DNA from: Helianthus annuus
Taxonomy: Eukaryota > Streptophyta > Magnoliopsida > Asterales > Asteraceae
Assembly (NCBI RefSeq): GCF_002127325.2
Contig: NC_035433.2
Coordinates: 85,269,775 to 85,333,774 of the forward strand
Direction: 5' to 3'
Length of the DNA: 64,000 nt
A program made the position numbers and the translations under genes. Shown in pieces: positions 1 to 10,390 of the stretch (its first letter is position 1; every line of letters starts with the position of its first letter). Below the pieces are notes generated by a model. It did no database searches. It saw only the letters and a program-made list of their open reading frames with translations, and had not been told where the DNA came from.

Positions 1-1041
1 ACTGAAGCAAAACCCTGGCGAGTAGCGATGGAGGAATCGAATAATTATGGACAACGGGGGATTTTGATTAAGATCTTGTACTTCTAATTAGAATGGTGGG
101 TTTAGACTTGAGTATTGATCGACACTTCACATTTCAGTATTTGACATTTTGACTCAATTACTCAAATGAACATATTGAAGTATTAGACAATGGATTATTG
201 GTATTGAACTTTAGTTCTAATTACTTAAATAAACTCTCGCTAGTCATTTCATTAAAAAATATATATAAACATTAAAAAATTAATCGAGCCAACCGAGCCG
301 AACCAAACTGAGAGGACCTTTGCTCGTGCTCGGTTTGTTTAAAACCTAACTGATCTGAACTGAGCATTTTTTCAATCGAATGAGCAAAATTCGAGCATTT
401 TTCGAGCAAGTGTTGAACGAGTATCAAGCGTCAAGCCATTTAAACAGCCCTAAGCCCACCCCACAAGATACCACTACACTATATCGTCATGGCCAAACAT
501 GAAAATTAATAGCTAGTTAATTAACACTAGAAAAAAATATATTCTAATTTTTAAGGGACTGAAGTTGCAATTAAGATTTCTTTAAGTCCCAATTATGCTA
601 TTTAGTAAAATCCGGATCCGTTGTCTGTCTATATAAACAAACATATTCTAGGGTTTCATACATCAAACCCCTTAGCCGTTTTCCCTTCAAAACACAAAAT
701 CATATGTCAATCTCAGTTTTTTGTTATTGTTTTTATTTATGTTTTTATTATTTTTATTTTTTTTTTAATATTGAAATGATGATGGAAATTGTTTTCCCTA
801 TTGGTTTGACTGTCAATATGATGGCAACAATGTATTAGCTCTATCTGATCTATCTCTATCTCTTTTTTTTTTGTATATATACATATATATATCTGATAAA
901 TATATGTATGTATTTTATTATTGTAGTTTTTGGATTATGGAAAATTGTTTATTTATCAGAAGAAGGTGAGAATGAAGTGATGATTAATAGATTCCCTATT
1001 GGTTTGATTTGCCAGAGTGATGGCTAAATTAGTATTAGCTC
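1..1041. other. AT-rich intergenic DNA, no gene seen
   Basis: No coding region can be supported. About 270-430 holds degenerate GAGC/GAGCCGAAC-type words resembling the GAGCTCG-rich repeat near 36.7 kb. The rest is T-rich and A-rich simple sequence. Confidence 0.5.
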
Positions 1042-1044
1042 TAA

Positions 1045-1450
1045 GACCAAGCGTAATGGGGCGTTTTTTTTAAAAAAAATTGCCCCAAAACGCCCTAAAA
1101 CGCCCAACCCCCCACTACAGGGGGCGTTTTCCGGCGTGATTTTCGAAAAAAATCCCGTTCGGCGTTTAAATTATAACGCTGCCACCATCTTTCGACCCCC
1201 ATCTTTCGACCGTTGCCATCTTTCGACCCCCCATCTTTCGACCGTTGACATCTTTCGACCCCCCATCTTTCGACCGTTGCCATCTTTCGACCCCCCATCT
1301 TTCGACCCCCCATCTTTCGAATGGGGCATTATGGGGCATTATACCCACTACACCACTTTTGCTATAATGCCCCCTTGCTGACTAGGACGCCACATGGCGC
1401 AAAACGCCCCATGGTGGGGGCATTATAGTGTTCTACCACTATACATGGTC
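1045..1450. mobile_element. PIF/Harbinger-type MITE, 406 bp
   Basis: The element is flanked by a 3-bp duplication TAA (1042-1044 and 1451-1453), the PIF/Harbinger hallmark. Its ends are imperfect inverted repeats: the left begins GACCAAGCGTAATGGGGCG, and the right read backwards begins GACCATGTATAGTGG and reaches a GGGGCGTTTTGCGCC segment. There is no transposase, so it is non-autonomous. The middle carries a short tandem repeat. The family assignment rests on TSD length and TIR form only. Confidence 0.72.
1187..1321. repeat. Tandem CATCTTTCGACCCCC / CGACCGTTG repeat inside the MITE
   Basis: About eight copies of CATCTTTCGACC follow one another with two alternating linkers (CCCC, or GTTGCC/GTTGAC). 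The apparent ORFs on both strands here are by-products of the repeat. Confidence 0.85.
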
Positions 1451-1453
1451 TAA

Positions 1454-1719
1454 CTGATCATTCTCTTTTTCTGATTTTATTTTATTTACATTTTTTTTCT
1501 TTTTGTTTCTCAATTCTAACATTTTTATTTTTTTTTTGTTTCATATAAACTGGTTTAGTGTTATGTTTTTTTTTTTTTAAAACTGGATTGGATATTGGAT
1601 TGGTATTTGGTGGTCTTATTGGTTTAGACGTTTAGTGTTTGGATTGGATGAATTGGTTTTAAACATTGAAATTTGGATGAATTGGTTTTAAACATTATTA
1701 ATATTGGATCTTTGTTTGT

Positions 1720-1754
<35 letters not shown>

Positions 1755-2660
1755 CTTGTTAACAAACCAAATCGACTTGACTGACGGGCTCATTTACAAC
1801 TGAGTCAGAAATTAAACGAACATTTCCTGAGCCATCGCTGAGAGAGTGGCGATGATTTGTACAGTTCTACTCTCTAGCGTGAGAGTTCGAGTTAAAGAAT
1901 GTCGCTTAGTAACTTAGGATATTACCTTTATATTTAGTTTTAAATTTATAATTGAGTGTGTGTTGCATAAATTAAAAATAATTCGAACCAAGCCGAGTGG
2001 AATTTTGCTTGTGCTTGGCACGTTTACAATCCGAACCGAGTTGATCAGCTCGTTTACAACCAAGCTAAAAATTGAACGGCAAATGTTTCCAGTCTCTCAT
2101 TTTCTTTCCGTAATTCCCTTTTTTCTTGTTTTATTTCATTAACAAACTATAATTAACAAACTATAAATTAGCAACAATTTGTACCGAAACGCTTTAGGAG
2201 TTTTTTGAAAAACAAAATTGATATTACACTTTTAACCCAAAAGTTTTCACCTTTTCAAATTAACATTACAACTTTTTTACTTTCAACTTTAGTCCCCCAG
2301 ACTTTTCATATTTCGCAAATTTTTCATTTTAGGTTTTGTTTTAAATTTTGCGAATTAACACGGCATAACGTGCGTGTGTGGTTCAACGTTTTTACGCCCT
2401 CGCCGCATTGTGGTGGGTGGTAAATCTAGTTTATTTAATTTGAAAACACAACAATTGAACTGGACTTGAATTAACCAAATCAAACAGGTAACCGTTGGTT
2501 CAACGTTTAGTCTAAACCGATTAAAAAAGGCTTGTTTTGGGGATTTAAAATGCTATAAGATGGAATTATTGCTTTGAACGAAAACCCCATTTAATCAAGT
2601 CCATGAAAACCAACGAGCAACCTTAGTAGTACCAAAATGAGTTGTATACCCTCCAAAATT
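1454..2660. other. Intergenic, low-complexity
   Basis: Contains a T32 run at 1721-1752 and degenerate GAGC/CGTTTACAA words at about 1780-2060. I see no gene or complete element. Confidence 0.45.
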
Positions 2661-2665
2661 GAATT

Positions 2666-3010
2666 TTGTATCGTAATAAGATCAGAAGTCGTATGAGTTC
2701 CACGAATTTCAAAAATTACAAGTTTATTGCGTGTATCGGCCCCTCATCAGTCACAACATGCGACGGGGTATTGGTAGGTATCAACACACTCATGGGTTCA
2801 AAGGAATGGAAGAATGTGATAAAAGCAATCTTTCAAATGGCGATGTGGCAAATAGGGAAAGCTCGAAACGATAAAGAATTCAATGGTACGACAAGCCAGA
2901 ACATAAAGTGGTAGAAGACATCATGGAAGAATTGTATTTGGCAATCAAAGGAAGGAGCAAACTACATAATTTGGATGGGAGAGATGGAGTGATAATAATA
3001 TTAGAGACGT
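2666..3010 (+). pseudogene. LINE C-terminal fragment (zf-RVT region)
   Basis: The reading frame contains MAMWQIGKARNDKEFNG, then after a stop at 2912-2914 continues in another frame with a stretch ending in IKGRSKLHNLDGRD. This order (W-x-I-W/G-KARN-x-x-x-F, then I-K-x-RSKL) is typical of the C-terminal tail after the reverse transcriptase of plant non-LTR retrotransposons. The upstream reverse transcriptase is absent. It is a decayed scrap with no relation to neighbouring genes. Confidence 0.5.
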
Positions 3011-3399
3011 AATAACATAAGTTATCTTGTTTTTGTAATGTCCTTTACTTATATTTTTCGGATTTTTACAACATATGTCGGATTCTATAATCATAGAATT
3101 TTGTCGTTCGAAAAAAAAAATTTAAAATCCTCAACCTACACAGAATAAAAATTATCAATTTTAAAGAAATTGTTGGTTTATAGTTTGTGAATTGGCACTA
3201 TTCACGGTAATCAATAATTGGTAATTACCATTATGTCATTTAGAAATCTTTACACCATTACAATCCTCAAACAGATTCTTAGATGTTTTTTGGAAGTAGA
3301 GATGATATAAACCTATTGTAAGATCTGTCGATCCGTTCTGTAATAGTTGTATGGAATATATGGTAAAAGACTTATATCCGTTGCACCAGAGAGTCTAGT

Positions 3400-3609
3400 T
3401 ATAAACCGAATGTGAGAGGCTATAGGGACCACCATTACTAAGGTAGCAAAGGAGACTCTGAGGGTCACAAGAGGAAAGACAAATGAGCATAAGGAGTCAT
3501 GGTGGTGGACTGAGGATGTACAAACCAAAATTAAGGAGAAGCAAGAGAGTTTTAGAGGTCTTTTAAGATGCATGGACAACCACACGCGAGTGAGATTGAG
3601 GGAGAGATA

Positions 3610-3646
<37 letters not shown>

Positions 3647-4016
3647 AAGAGGGAGGCGAAGAAAGCAGTGATGGAATCAAAGAACACATCCTATATAAGA
3701 AGATGTACGAACACTTAGAAACAAAGGAGGGGGAGCATGATATGTTCAAGATTTCCAAAACTAGGGAGCGCATGAGGTAGGATCTAGGGGTAGTGAAGTT
3801 TATAAAGGGAGAGGATGGACGTGTGTTAGTCAAGAAATATGACATTAAGCTAAGATGGCAAACATACTTCTACAAAATTTTCAACGGCGAGGGGGCTTAC
3901 CAACAACAAAGAGACGACTCGATTACCCAAAGACAACGTTGGAATAACTGCTACTATAGGCATATCACACAGGGTGAGGTGATGTCAACACTTAGGAAGA
4001 TAGGAAGGGCTAAGGC
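3400..4016 (+). pseudogene. RTE-type LINE, 5' half (before nested insertion)
   Basis: Decayed coding sequence of a non-LTR retrotransposon just upstream of its reverse transcriptase. Segments such as TNEHKESWWWTEDVQ, KREAKKAVMESK, KFIKGEDGRVLVKK and DIKLRWQTYF occur in the order usual for plant RTE LINEs, in changing frames. The text stops at ...GRAKA (4016), exactly where a gypsy element begins, and resumes at 21808 with FGADNI. The junction matches the conserved K-A-x-G-x-D start of the RT domain. An A35 run (3611-3645) disrupts the lysine-rich segment. The element looks 5'-truncated: I see no endonuclease domain to the left. Confidence 0.75.
3611..3645. repeat. A35 homopolymer inside LINE coding sequence
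   Basis: Thirty-five A residues interrupt a lysine-rich coding segment. They probably expanded from a short A-run after the LINE lost function. Confidence 0.9.
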
Positions 4017-4331
4017 TGTCACACCCCAACCGATGGCGGAATCATTGGGGCGCGGCACTAGGCGAATCAGATTGCTCAAGAGAATCCATAACAACTATAT
4101 TGCGATAATATTCATTACATTTCTCATCCCATACTAACAAACAATACAATCACATAAGTTATCACAGATTTCTTGTCCTCTCGAACAATTCAAATCCGAC
4201 AACCTAGATTTGAGGTGAGTTTCTAGACTTCCTAGCTTGATTTGATGCAGGCTTCAACTAATCCTGCAACATACGTTAAAACATTGTCAATACAAAAGTA
4301 TTGGCAAGTATACAGGTTTGATATGTAATAG

Positions 4332-6017
4332 TGATGTGTGTCGGTGTTTATATAATTTTGATGAGTATTTAAGCCCTTTTTACACTTTTAGCCAAGTTTT
4401 AAATTTATAAAACACGATATTCACTAACACTAAACACACATATGGGCAAGTGCACCCATCGTGGACGTAGTATAGTGTTGGTAAGATACCGAGGTCGTCC
4501 AAGGACACAAGAGCTTTTAATACCGGTTTATCCTCAACGTCTAATCAAATCAAAAAGTTAGAAAAATGTTTTAAACTAAGAAAAATAAAAACTAACTAAA
4601 TGCTGAAAATAAAAATAAAATAAAAACAGATAGACAAGATGAATCACTTGGATCCGACACGTGTATTAGTATAACCTTTGATTATTTTTGCACTTTTGCA
4701 CTTGTTTAAGAGATTATCTTAGTTATTGTAGTAGGCCCCTCTTTTGAAGGCGACGTTACCCTCAACCCAGTAGTTTGAGTCAGCAAGGATACAATCCTAA
4801 AGGGTCGGATTATTGAAAGATAATGAATTAAGTTATTAATGCAAATTGTGGTAGGCCCCGCTTTTGGCGGTGACGTTACCCTCGGCTAAGTAGTCTGAGT
4901 CAGCAGGGATACAGTCCTAAATAGCCGGGTTATAGTATTAATAGTAGTTAACTTATGAGGGGGTCAAAGAGTTTGGATCCCCGCCATCCAATACCTATGG
5001 GCATTGAAGGAGATCCTACTAAATTTGACCCAGGTCCCAAGCAGGACCTCTAAACGCTGAACAAGGGCAAGACCCTTACCAAACCGTTCCCTTAACCCCC
5101 GACCAGGTAGCCAACATACCTCCATATAGACCGTGGAGATATGAATGGTGAAAATCTTTTATTTTATATAGACAGTAAAATAATGCCAAGACACCACGGA
5201 CAAACGATAAGGAAAGATCACCTTCAACATAAGTAACTAGTTATTAAAGTCATTAATACAAAACCAAATAAAAAGTGCAAAAGATTAAAAATAAAAAGTA
5301 TTATACTAAACACTTGTCTTCACCAAGTGATGTAAGAGACTTAGGCAAACATGGCCTTGATTGTCAAGAACTCTTACGATCAATCTTGGATCCCGAGACG
5401 ACTCACACACTCTACGATGGACAATGGATGATGGTGTTATGGTGGTGGTGGGTGGTGGATGGTGGATGAAGTGTGAGAGAGGTGGTGTGCCAAGGGATGA
5501 GAGAGAATGAAGCCAAGCTTCTCTATTTATAGGCTGAACAGAAGGCTGGACACGGCCCCGTGTCCGCTGGACACGGCCCCGTGCCCGTCTGACATTCTCT
5601 CTCTTCATTAATTGTAATTGCGAATTACAATTAATGCGCCTGCTGTACTTTCACCACGCCCCCGTGCCCGCTGGACACGGCCCCGTGGTGGGCAATGGAA
5701 GCTTCTACTGGTTTGTCTTTTCTGCTGTTTCCTGGGCACGCCCCCGTGTTCGCTGGACACGGGGCGTGTTCAGACTCTGTTTCTTCTCCTTTGCTTTGGG
5801 AGGTGCCGTTGAGGGTCCGGGCAGTCTACTTTTGTTCCTTTTCTTGTATTTATGGTAGAATTAGTTGTCTTTTTGCTTCTTTTGTGATTTTGAGCTCATT
5901 TCATCCTGAAAATACAAAAGGAAGACAAAAACACTCTTTTTCCAACATTAGTACTTAAAAAGGGTTAGTTTTATGCCTTAATTGATGTGATTTATATGTT
6001 GCATTTTACACACATCA
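4332..6017 (-). repeat. 3' LTR of Athila-like element B
   Basis: 1686 bp, TGATGTGTGTCGG...CACACATCA. Nearly identical to 14568-16253. It holds the same TATA box (CTATAAATAG, minus strand, 5523-5532) and three paired GC-rich dyads at about 5549-5588, 5657-5692 and 5735-5771. Confidence 0.92.
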
Positions 6018-6036
6018 AATACCCCCACACTTGAAC
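6018..6036 (-). other. Polypurine tract of element B
   Basis: Read on the minus strand, a GTGTGGGGGTATT purine-rich stretch directly abuts the 3' LTR. This is the expected site for plus-strand priming. Confidence 0.75.
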
Positions 6037-7770
6037 TTTTGCTTGTCCTCAAGCAAAACTCTTTAAATGTGGCTTACACTCCCAAATGGAATAGGTAGAA
6101 GAGAAGTTTTTAGCTTGTCCTAGAGTGTCGGGAATCCAAGGTCTTTGTAAGTTTTATTTTTATTTATTTACAATCCTATTCGTTATGATTTATTTTGAAC
6201 GTTTCATAAGATAAATTACTTATTTGGGCATAGCATGCCTTATTAAAATTCCATTTATATACAAGTTCACATACCTCACGGGAGATCACTCAACACTCGG
6301 CCGAAGGTGTATATTTTAGTGAATCACTCGAGAGCGGCACGGAACTTACGCCTTCCATAGGCTTGCCAAGCAATCAATCCTCCTCCTTTTTAACTTTTTA
6401 CCTTTGTAAATATCAAGAGGACTTTTGGGTGAAGGGTTAGGCTTGGGTTAAAGGTGGGTGGTTGGGTTAGTGGTTAGTAAAAAGGGCGAAAATCGTAAAA
6501 AGCGTCGGTTTTCGTAAAATACCTTGTTTTTAGTGACTTTTTTATTTTGAAGTATTTCTCCAAACAAGCTTTTTTGTAGCTTTTGTTTGTTTTTGACTTC
6601 ATCATCATTTTTTTTTTGATCACATGAAAAGGCGAGTTTACGAAAAACCGAGCTTGTTACTAAAATAAAGGGTGAAAAATAAAAAGGTTTTTGGTAGGTA
6701 AAAAGGGTTTTGGGGTAATGAAATGAAAGGTTTAGGCTCAAAGGGGCTATCTAGGGGGATTTTGGGTAGGTAATAAAAAAAAATGAAAAATAATGGTTTT
6801 GAAAGAAAATGGTTAGTCCTAATGCCTCCATCATTTACTTACTTGGGTTTAAGTTGGTAAGGACCGGGAATGTATTGTCGTGGCAAGTTCTAGATTTGTA
6901 AGAACCGAGCGGCTATTCACACAAGAAACGAAAAATGAGCATTTAGTCTAAATATGTATATTTTTATGCTCAATAAAGGCTCAAAACTCACTTTTGTGGG
7001 AATGGGTTTTTAATGTGACCAAGTATATATAATCAAATTTTTAACTAGACTTGTTATGCCGTTTCATAATTTTCTTATGTTGGTTCTTTTTTTTTATCAC
7101 GACTCTATCGGTTGTAAACTTGTAAAAATATAACCTTTTTAGAACTTGTTATTCCCAACTTAAACTAAGACAAGTAAATAAAAAAAAATTGAAAAAGTTT
7201 TTTTTTTTTTTTTTTTTTTTTAAATTTGGGGTGTTTAGCGGTTCCAATAGAGTTTTGTGTAAGGCTTGTGTTTAGGATTTTGCAAAATTTCAAGGTTTTA
7301 GCATCCCCCCCACACTTAAATTACACATTGTCCTCAATGTGTCCAAAAATAATGTTTTTGGTTGATTAGAATGCGTAAAAGTGGGTTTAAAAGCAAAGGT
7401 TTATGTTACTGGCAGTCTGGACACGGCCCCGTGTCCATTGGACACGGCCCCGTGGTGAACTGCCAGTAACGAAAACTTACAGAAGGTGAACACGAGGGCG
7501 TGTTGGCTGGACACGGCCTCGTGTCTGGCAAAAAATTGCAGGTCAGTAGCCAAACAGCAGATCTGGGAGATGAACACGGGGGCGTGTCGGCTGGACACGT
7601 CCCCGTGTGGACAGTCTGTTAGCCTGAAAAATAGGTTTTTTCTCCCGGTTTCTCTATCTCGGGGCTGCAAGTGCTAATGTTTAGCACTCTAACCCTTGCA
7701 TTGCACCTGTTTAATCACTCAATACCAAACCAAACAAGCACAAACCATCCTAATTTACCATCGTCAAGCG
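6037..7770. other. Non-coding 3' region of element B
   Basis: About 1.7 kb between the last ORF and the 3' LTR has no supported ORF. It contains A/T runs (for example the T-run about 7199-7220) and three paired dyads at 7415-7612. Long untranslated 3' regions are usual for Athila-type elements. Confidence 0.6.
7415..7612. repeat. Three paired CACGG...CCGTG dyads
   Basis: Pairs at about 7417-7457, 7488-7527 and 7572-7610. Each is a 12-13 bp dyad (GACACGGCCCCGTGTC or a variant such as AACACGGGGGCGTGTC), a 4-7 nt linker, then a second dyad. The same architecture recurs in the LTRs and leader of this element. Confidence 0.85.
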
Positions 7771-9061
7771 TCATCCAAACATAAAGTAAAAATAAAACAA
7801 AGATAAAAAGTAGTTAGAGAAAGTAAATTGTTCGACAAATGGCACGCAGGCCATGAATTGTTTGATAGATAGAAGGGCACTTAAACCTGTGGGCTCATCA
7901 CCAACCAGCCCCTTGTTCCTCCAAGCCTCATACTCCATGTCTTCATCACTACCATCACCTCCGCCCCCATGCCTCGCCATGTACTCCCGGATGCTACCGA
8001 TATCATCTTGTATATCGTTAACGTTGCGCTCGATAGCTCCAACCCGGTGGTATGTGTTGTTGGCGAGATTGTAGGTGTTCCTGGTGCACATAAGGTTTTC
8101 CTGCAAAAGATCATGTAAACTTTGAAAATTAGGAAAACCACCTCCTTGAGAGGAGGATTGACCCGGATCGCCTTGGGGTGGGTACTGAAAATGGGGATGT
8201 GGTGTATGAAGAACTAGAGCCTCCTGTGGGTTCCATGCATAGCCTTGCGTCCTCTGAAAGCTCACTGTCCCGTCCTCCGCTTCATAAAGCAAGTTCATGG
8301 ATCGGCAAATGTGGTAATCGACCCGTCCCGACCATGGACTCCTTTCGAAGGACCTTGGGATATTCGTGAAGTGCTTGAAAAGACGGTACACCCATCCTCC
8401 GAAGAGGAGCGTGAGCAAGGCGGTTTAGGTGCATGTTTCACAGTAGGAGGTATGGAACATCGAGAGGCTTCTGGTTGTGGATGCAGTGAAGGACAACCAA
8501 ATCTTTCAACCCAACAACGCCACTACTGTCGTGGCGTTGGTTCAGCGAGTAGGAGAGGAGCCTGTGAATGTAGCGGTAAAGCGGGTCCCTCAGTTTGGTG
8601 CTTTTGGTGCTGCTTGGGTTGTAGATTCCTTCACCTATTTGAGCCCATGCGGCTTGACGTTCAGTTGCATCCAAGTCTCGTAATCCCCCAGTATTCTCTT
8701 CATTCCCCGCTTCCTCTTCACTATATAGCCCAATGATGGCTCCAAACTGTGCCATGGAGGTTGTGAACGTGGTCCCTCCACATCGGAATGTGACTGCATC
8801 ATGGTCAAACGGGTCACATCTCGAGTTGAAAAGGAAGGTGCTGTAGAACTCCATCGTGCATTGATGCACCGACCGTAGTCGGGTGGTCAACGCGACATGC
8901 AGTGGACCCCTCACAATGTTGTTGAAGCGGTCAAGTTGATTCACCATGGTTAGCAAGTCAGTACACGCCCTCCTTGGGTACTCTTCCGGTCTTGTTTGTA
9001 GAACCTCGTATCGTGCCCTAGCGTCCAGTTCACTTGCGTTAAACCTTGTGAATTTAGCCAT
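7771..9061 (-). pseudogene. ATHILA ORF-1-like protein of element B, frameshifted
   Basis: The minus-strand ORF starts at an ATG (9061, MAKFTRFNAS) and runs to a TGA at 8438. The protein then continues in another frame from about 8418 to 7771. Visible landmarks in order are EFYSTFLF, VTFRCGG, MAQFGAIIGLYSEEE, DPLYRYIHRLLSYSL and VLHCIH, then a hydrophilic C-terminal part with a Gly-rich stretch and acidic tail. The arrangement and its place after pol fit the ORF-1/envelope-position proteins of ATHILA elements, whose role is unknown. I see no signal peptide or clear membrane helix before the final hydrophobic residues. One stop plus one frameshift make this copy a pseudogene. The same landmarks recur at 56.8-58.3 kb. 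Confidence 0.72.
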
Positions 9062-9076
9062 CTGAAAAGAATACAT

Positions 9077-9841
9077 AAAAAGTTAGTACGAAACAAGGAA
9101 AATCAGAGTGATACTGCAAACAGTGGGCTGGACACGGCCCCGTGTTCGGCGGACACGGCCCCGTGTCTAGGCGTCTGTAACCCAAAAATTTCATTTTTCG
9201 TCCCGGTTTCGAAAACCTGAAAATTTTTAGCCCAATAGTAGCGGTTTCCCCCGAAAATGAAACCCTAAGTGTCATTTTTCCCAAAACAAACCGTTTACCC
9301 TTTCAATTTCGTGTTTTTCGGTTCAAGAACAAGGGTTTGGTGTTTTAGTTGGAAATCGGACAAATCTATCAACAATACATGCTTATTTACTTTCTACTAC
9401 TCTAATCTAAACTACTACTAACAAATTTCATCAAAAATTTTGAGTTCGATCCGGATGAACATGAAGAACCCTAGATTTTTCCCCAATTTTTGATGTTTTA
9501 ACTACATGCAAGTAACTAATCTAACTACTAAGGAGGATAGAATCATACCTTGACGTTGTTAGATTCGGTGGTGACGTTGAAAAACTGCAGAAAATCGCCT
9601 CAAACCAGAGCGTTTTCGGCTAAACGGGGCGTGTGGAATGGTGTAACTGATAGGAAAAGAGGGTTTTATCCCGACAGTCGCCTCGACACGGCCCCGTGTC
9701 CAGCGGACACGGCCCCGTGACGAGCAAAGTTTTAAATTTTTTTTATATGTGCTCGTGTGCATGCCCCTTATTTCCGAAAAATGGCTAGAAGATTTACCGG
9801 TTTTTAAACGTACACTTACCTGTAACATATCGGGTATGAGT
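9077..9841. other. Spacer between pol and ORF-1-like gene of element B
   Basis: About 770 bp non-coding with two paired dyads (9129-9168 and about 9682-9721). No ORF supported. Confidence 0.6.
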
Positions 9842-10390
9842 CTATTCGTTAACCGTTTGAAGTGAGATCTCCTCTTCCTCATCCTCAATGGATCCTCGGT
9901 AGAGTTTCAGCCGTTGGCCATTGACTTTAAATGGTGTCCCATTTCGAGTTTTAATTTCTACTGCACCGTGTGGAAAAACATGGGTGACGGAAAAAGGTCC
10001 TGACCACCTAGATTTTAGCTTACCAGGAAATAACCGAAGTCGTGAATTAAACAATAGAACTTGATCTCCAACCCGAAATTCATTAGATTTAACATATTTA
10101 TCATGTAAATTTTTCATTCTTTCTTTATAAATTTCGGAGTTAGAATATGCATAATTCCTTAGCTCGTCTAATTCATTTATTTGACAGAATCGATTTTTAC
10201 CTGCATTTTCTAAATCTAAGTTTACGTTTTTTTATTGCCCAGTAGGCCTTGTGAGCTATTTCTACTGGCAAGTGACAACTTTTTCCATAGACGAGTTTAT
10301 ATGGGGTTGTGCCTATAGTGGTTTTATAAGCAGTTCGAAAAGCCCATAAAGCGTCGTCTAACTTGTCGGCCCATTCTTTTTTATTTATTC
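9842..10390 (-). pseudogene. Integrase C-terminal part of element B pol (out of frame)
   Basis: Continuation of the pol gene after its main frame ends at 10391. One A appears to be missing in an A-run near 10398-10403, shifting the frame. The text then reads on with [18 protein letters not shown] and [15 protein letters not shown] until a second A-run near 10228-10234 with one extra A brings the original frame back. The last 91 residues (to 9842) contain RVGDQVLLFNSRL and GKLKSRWSGPF, the GPF/Y-type C-terminal integrase domain that binds DNA. The two opposite single-base changes leave about 55 codons out of frame between them. Confidence 0.8.

Noticed and set aside
5275..5958. ORFs inside the element B LTR (also at 15511-16194)
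   Set aside because: Duplicated in both LTRs and crossed by the TATA box and GC-rich dyads; they are LTR sequence, not genes.
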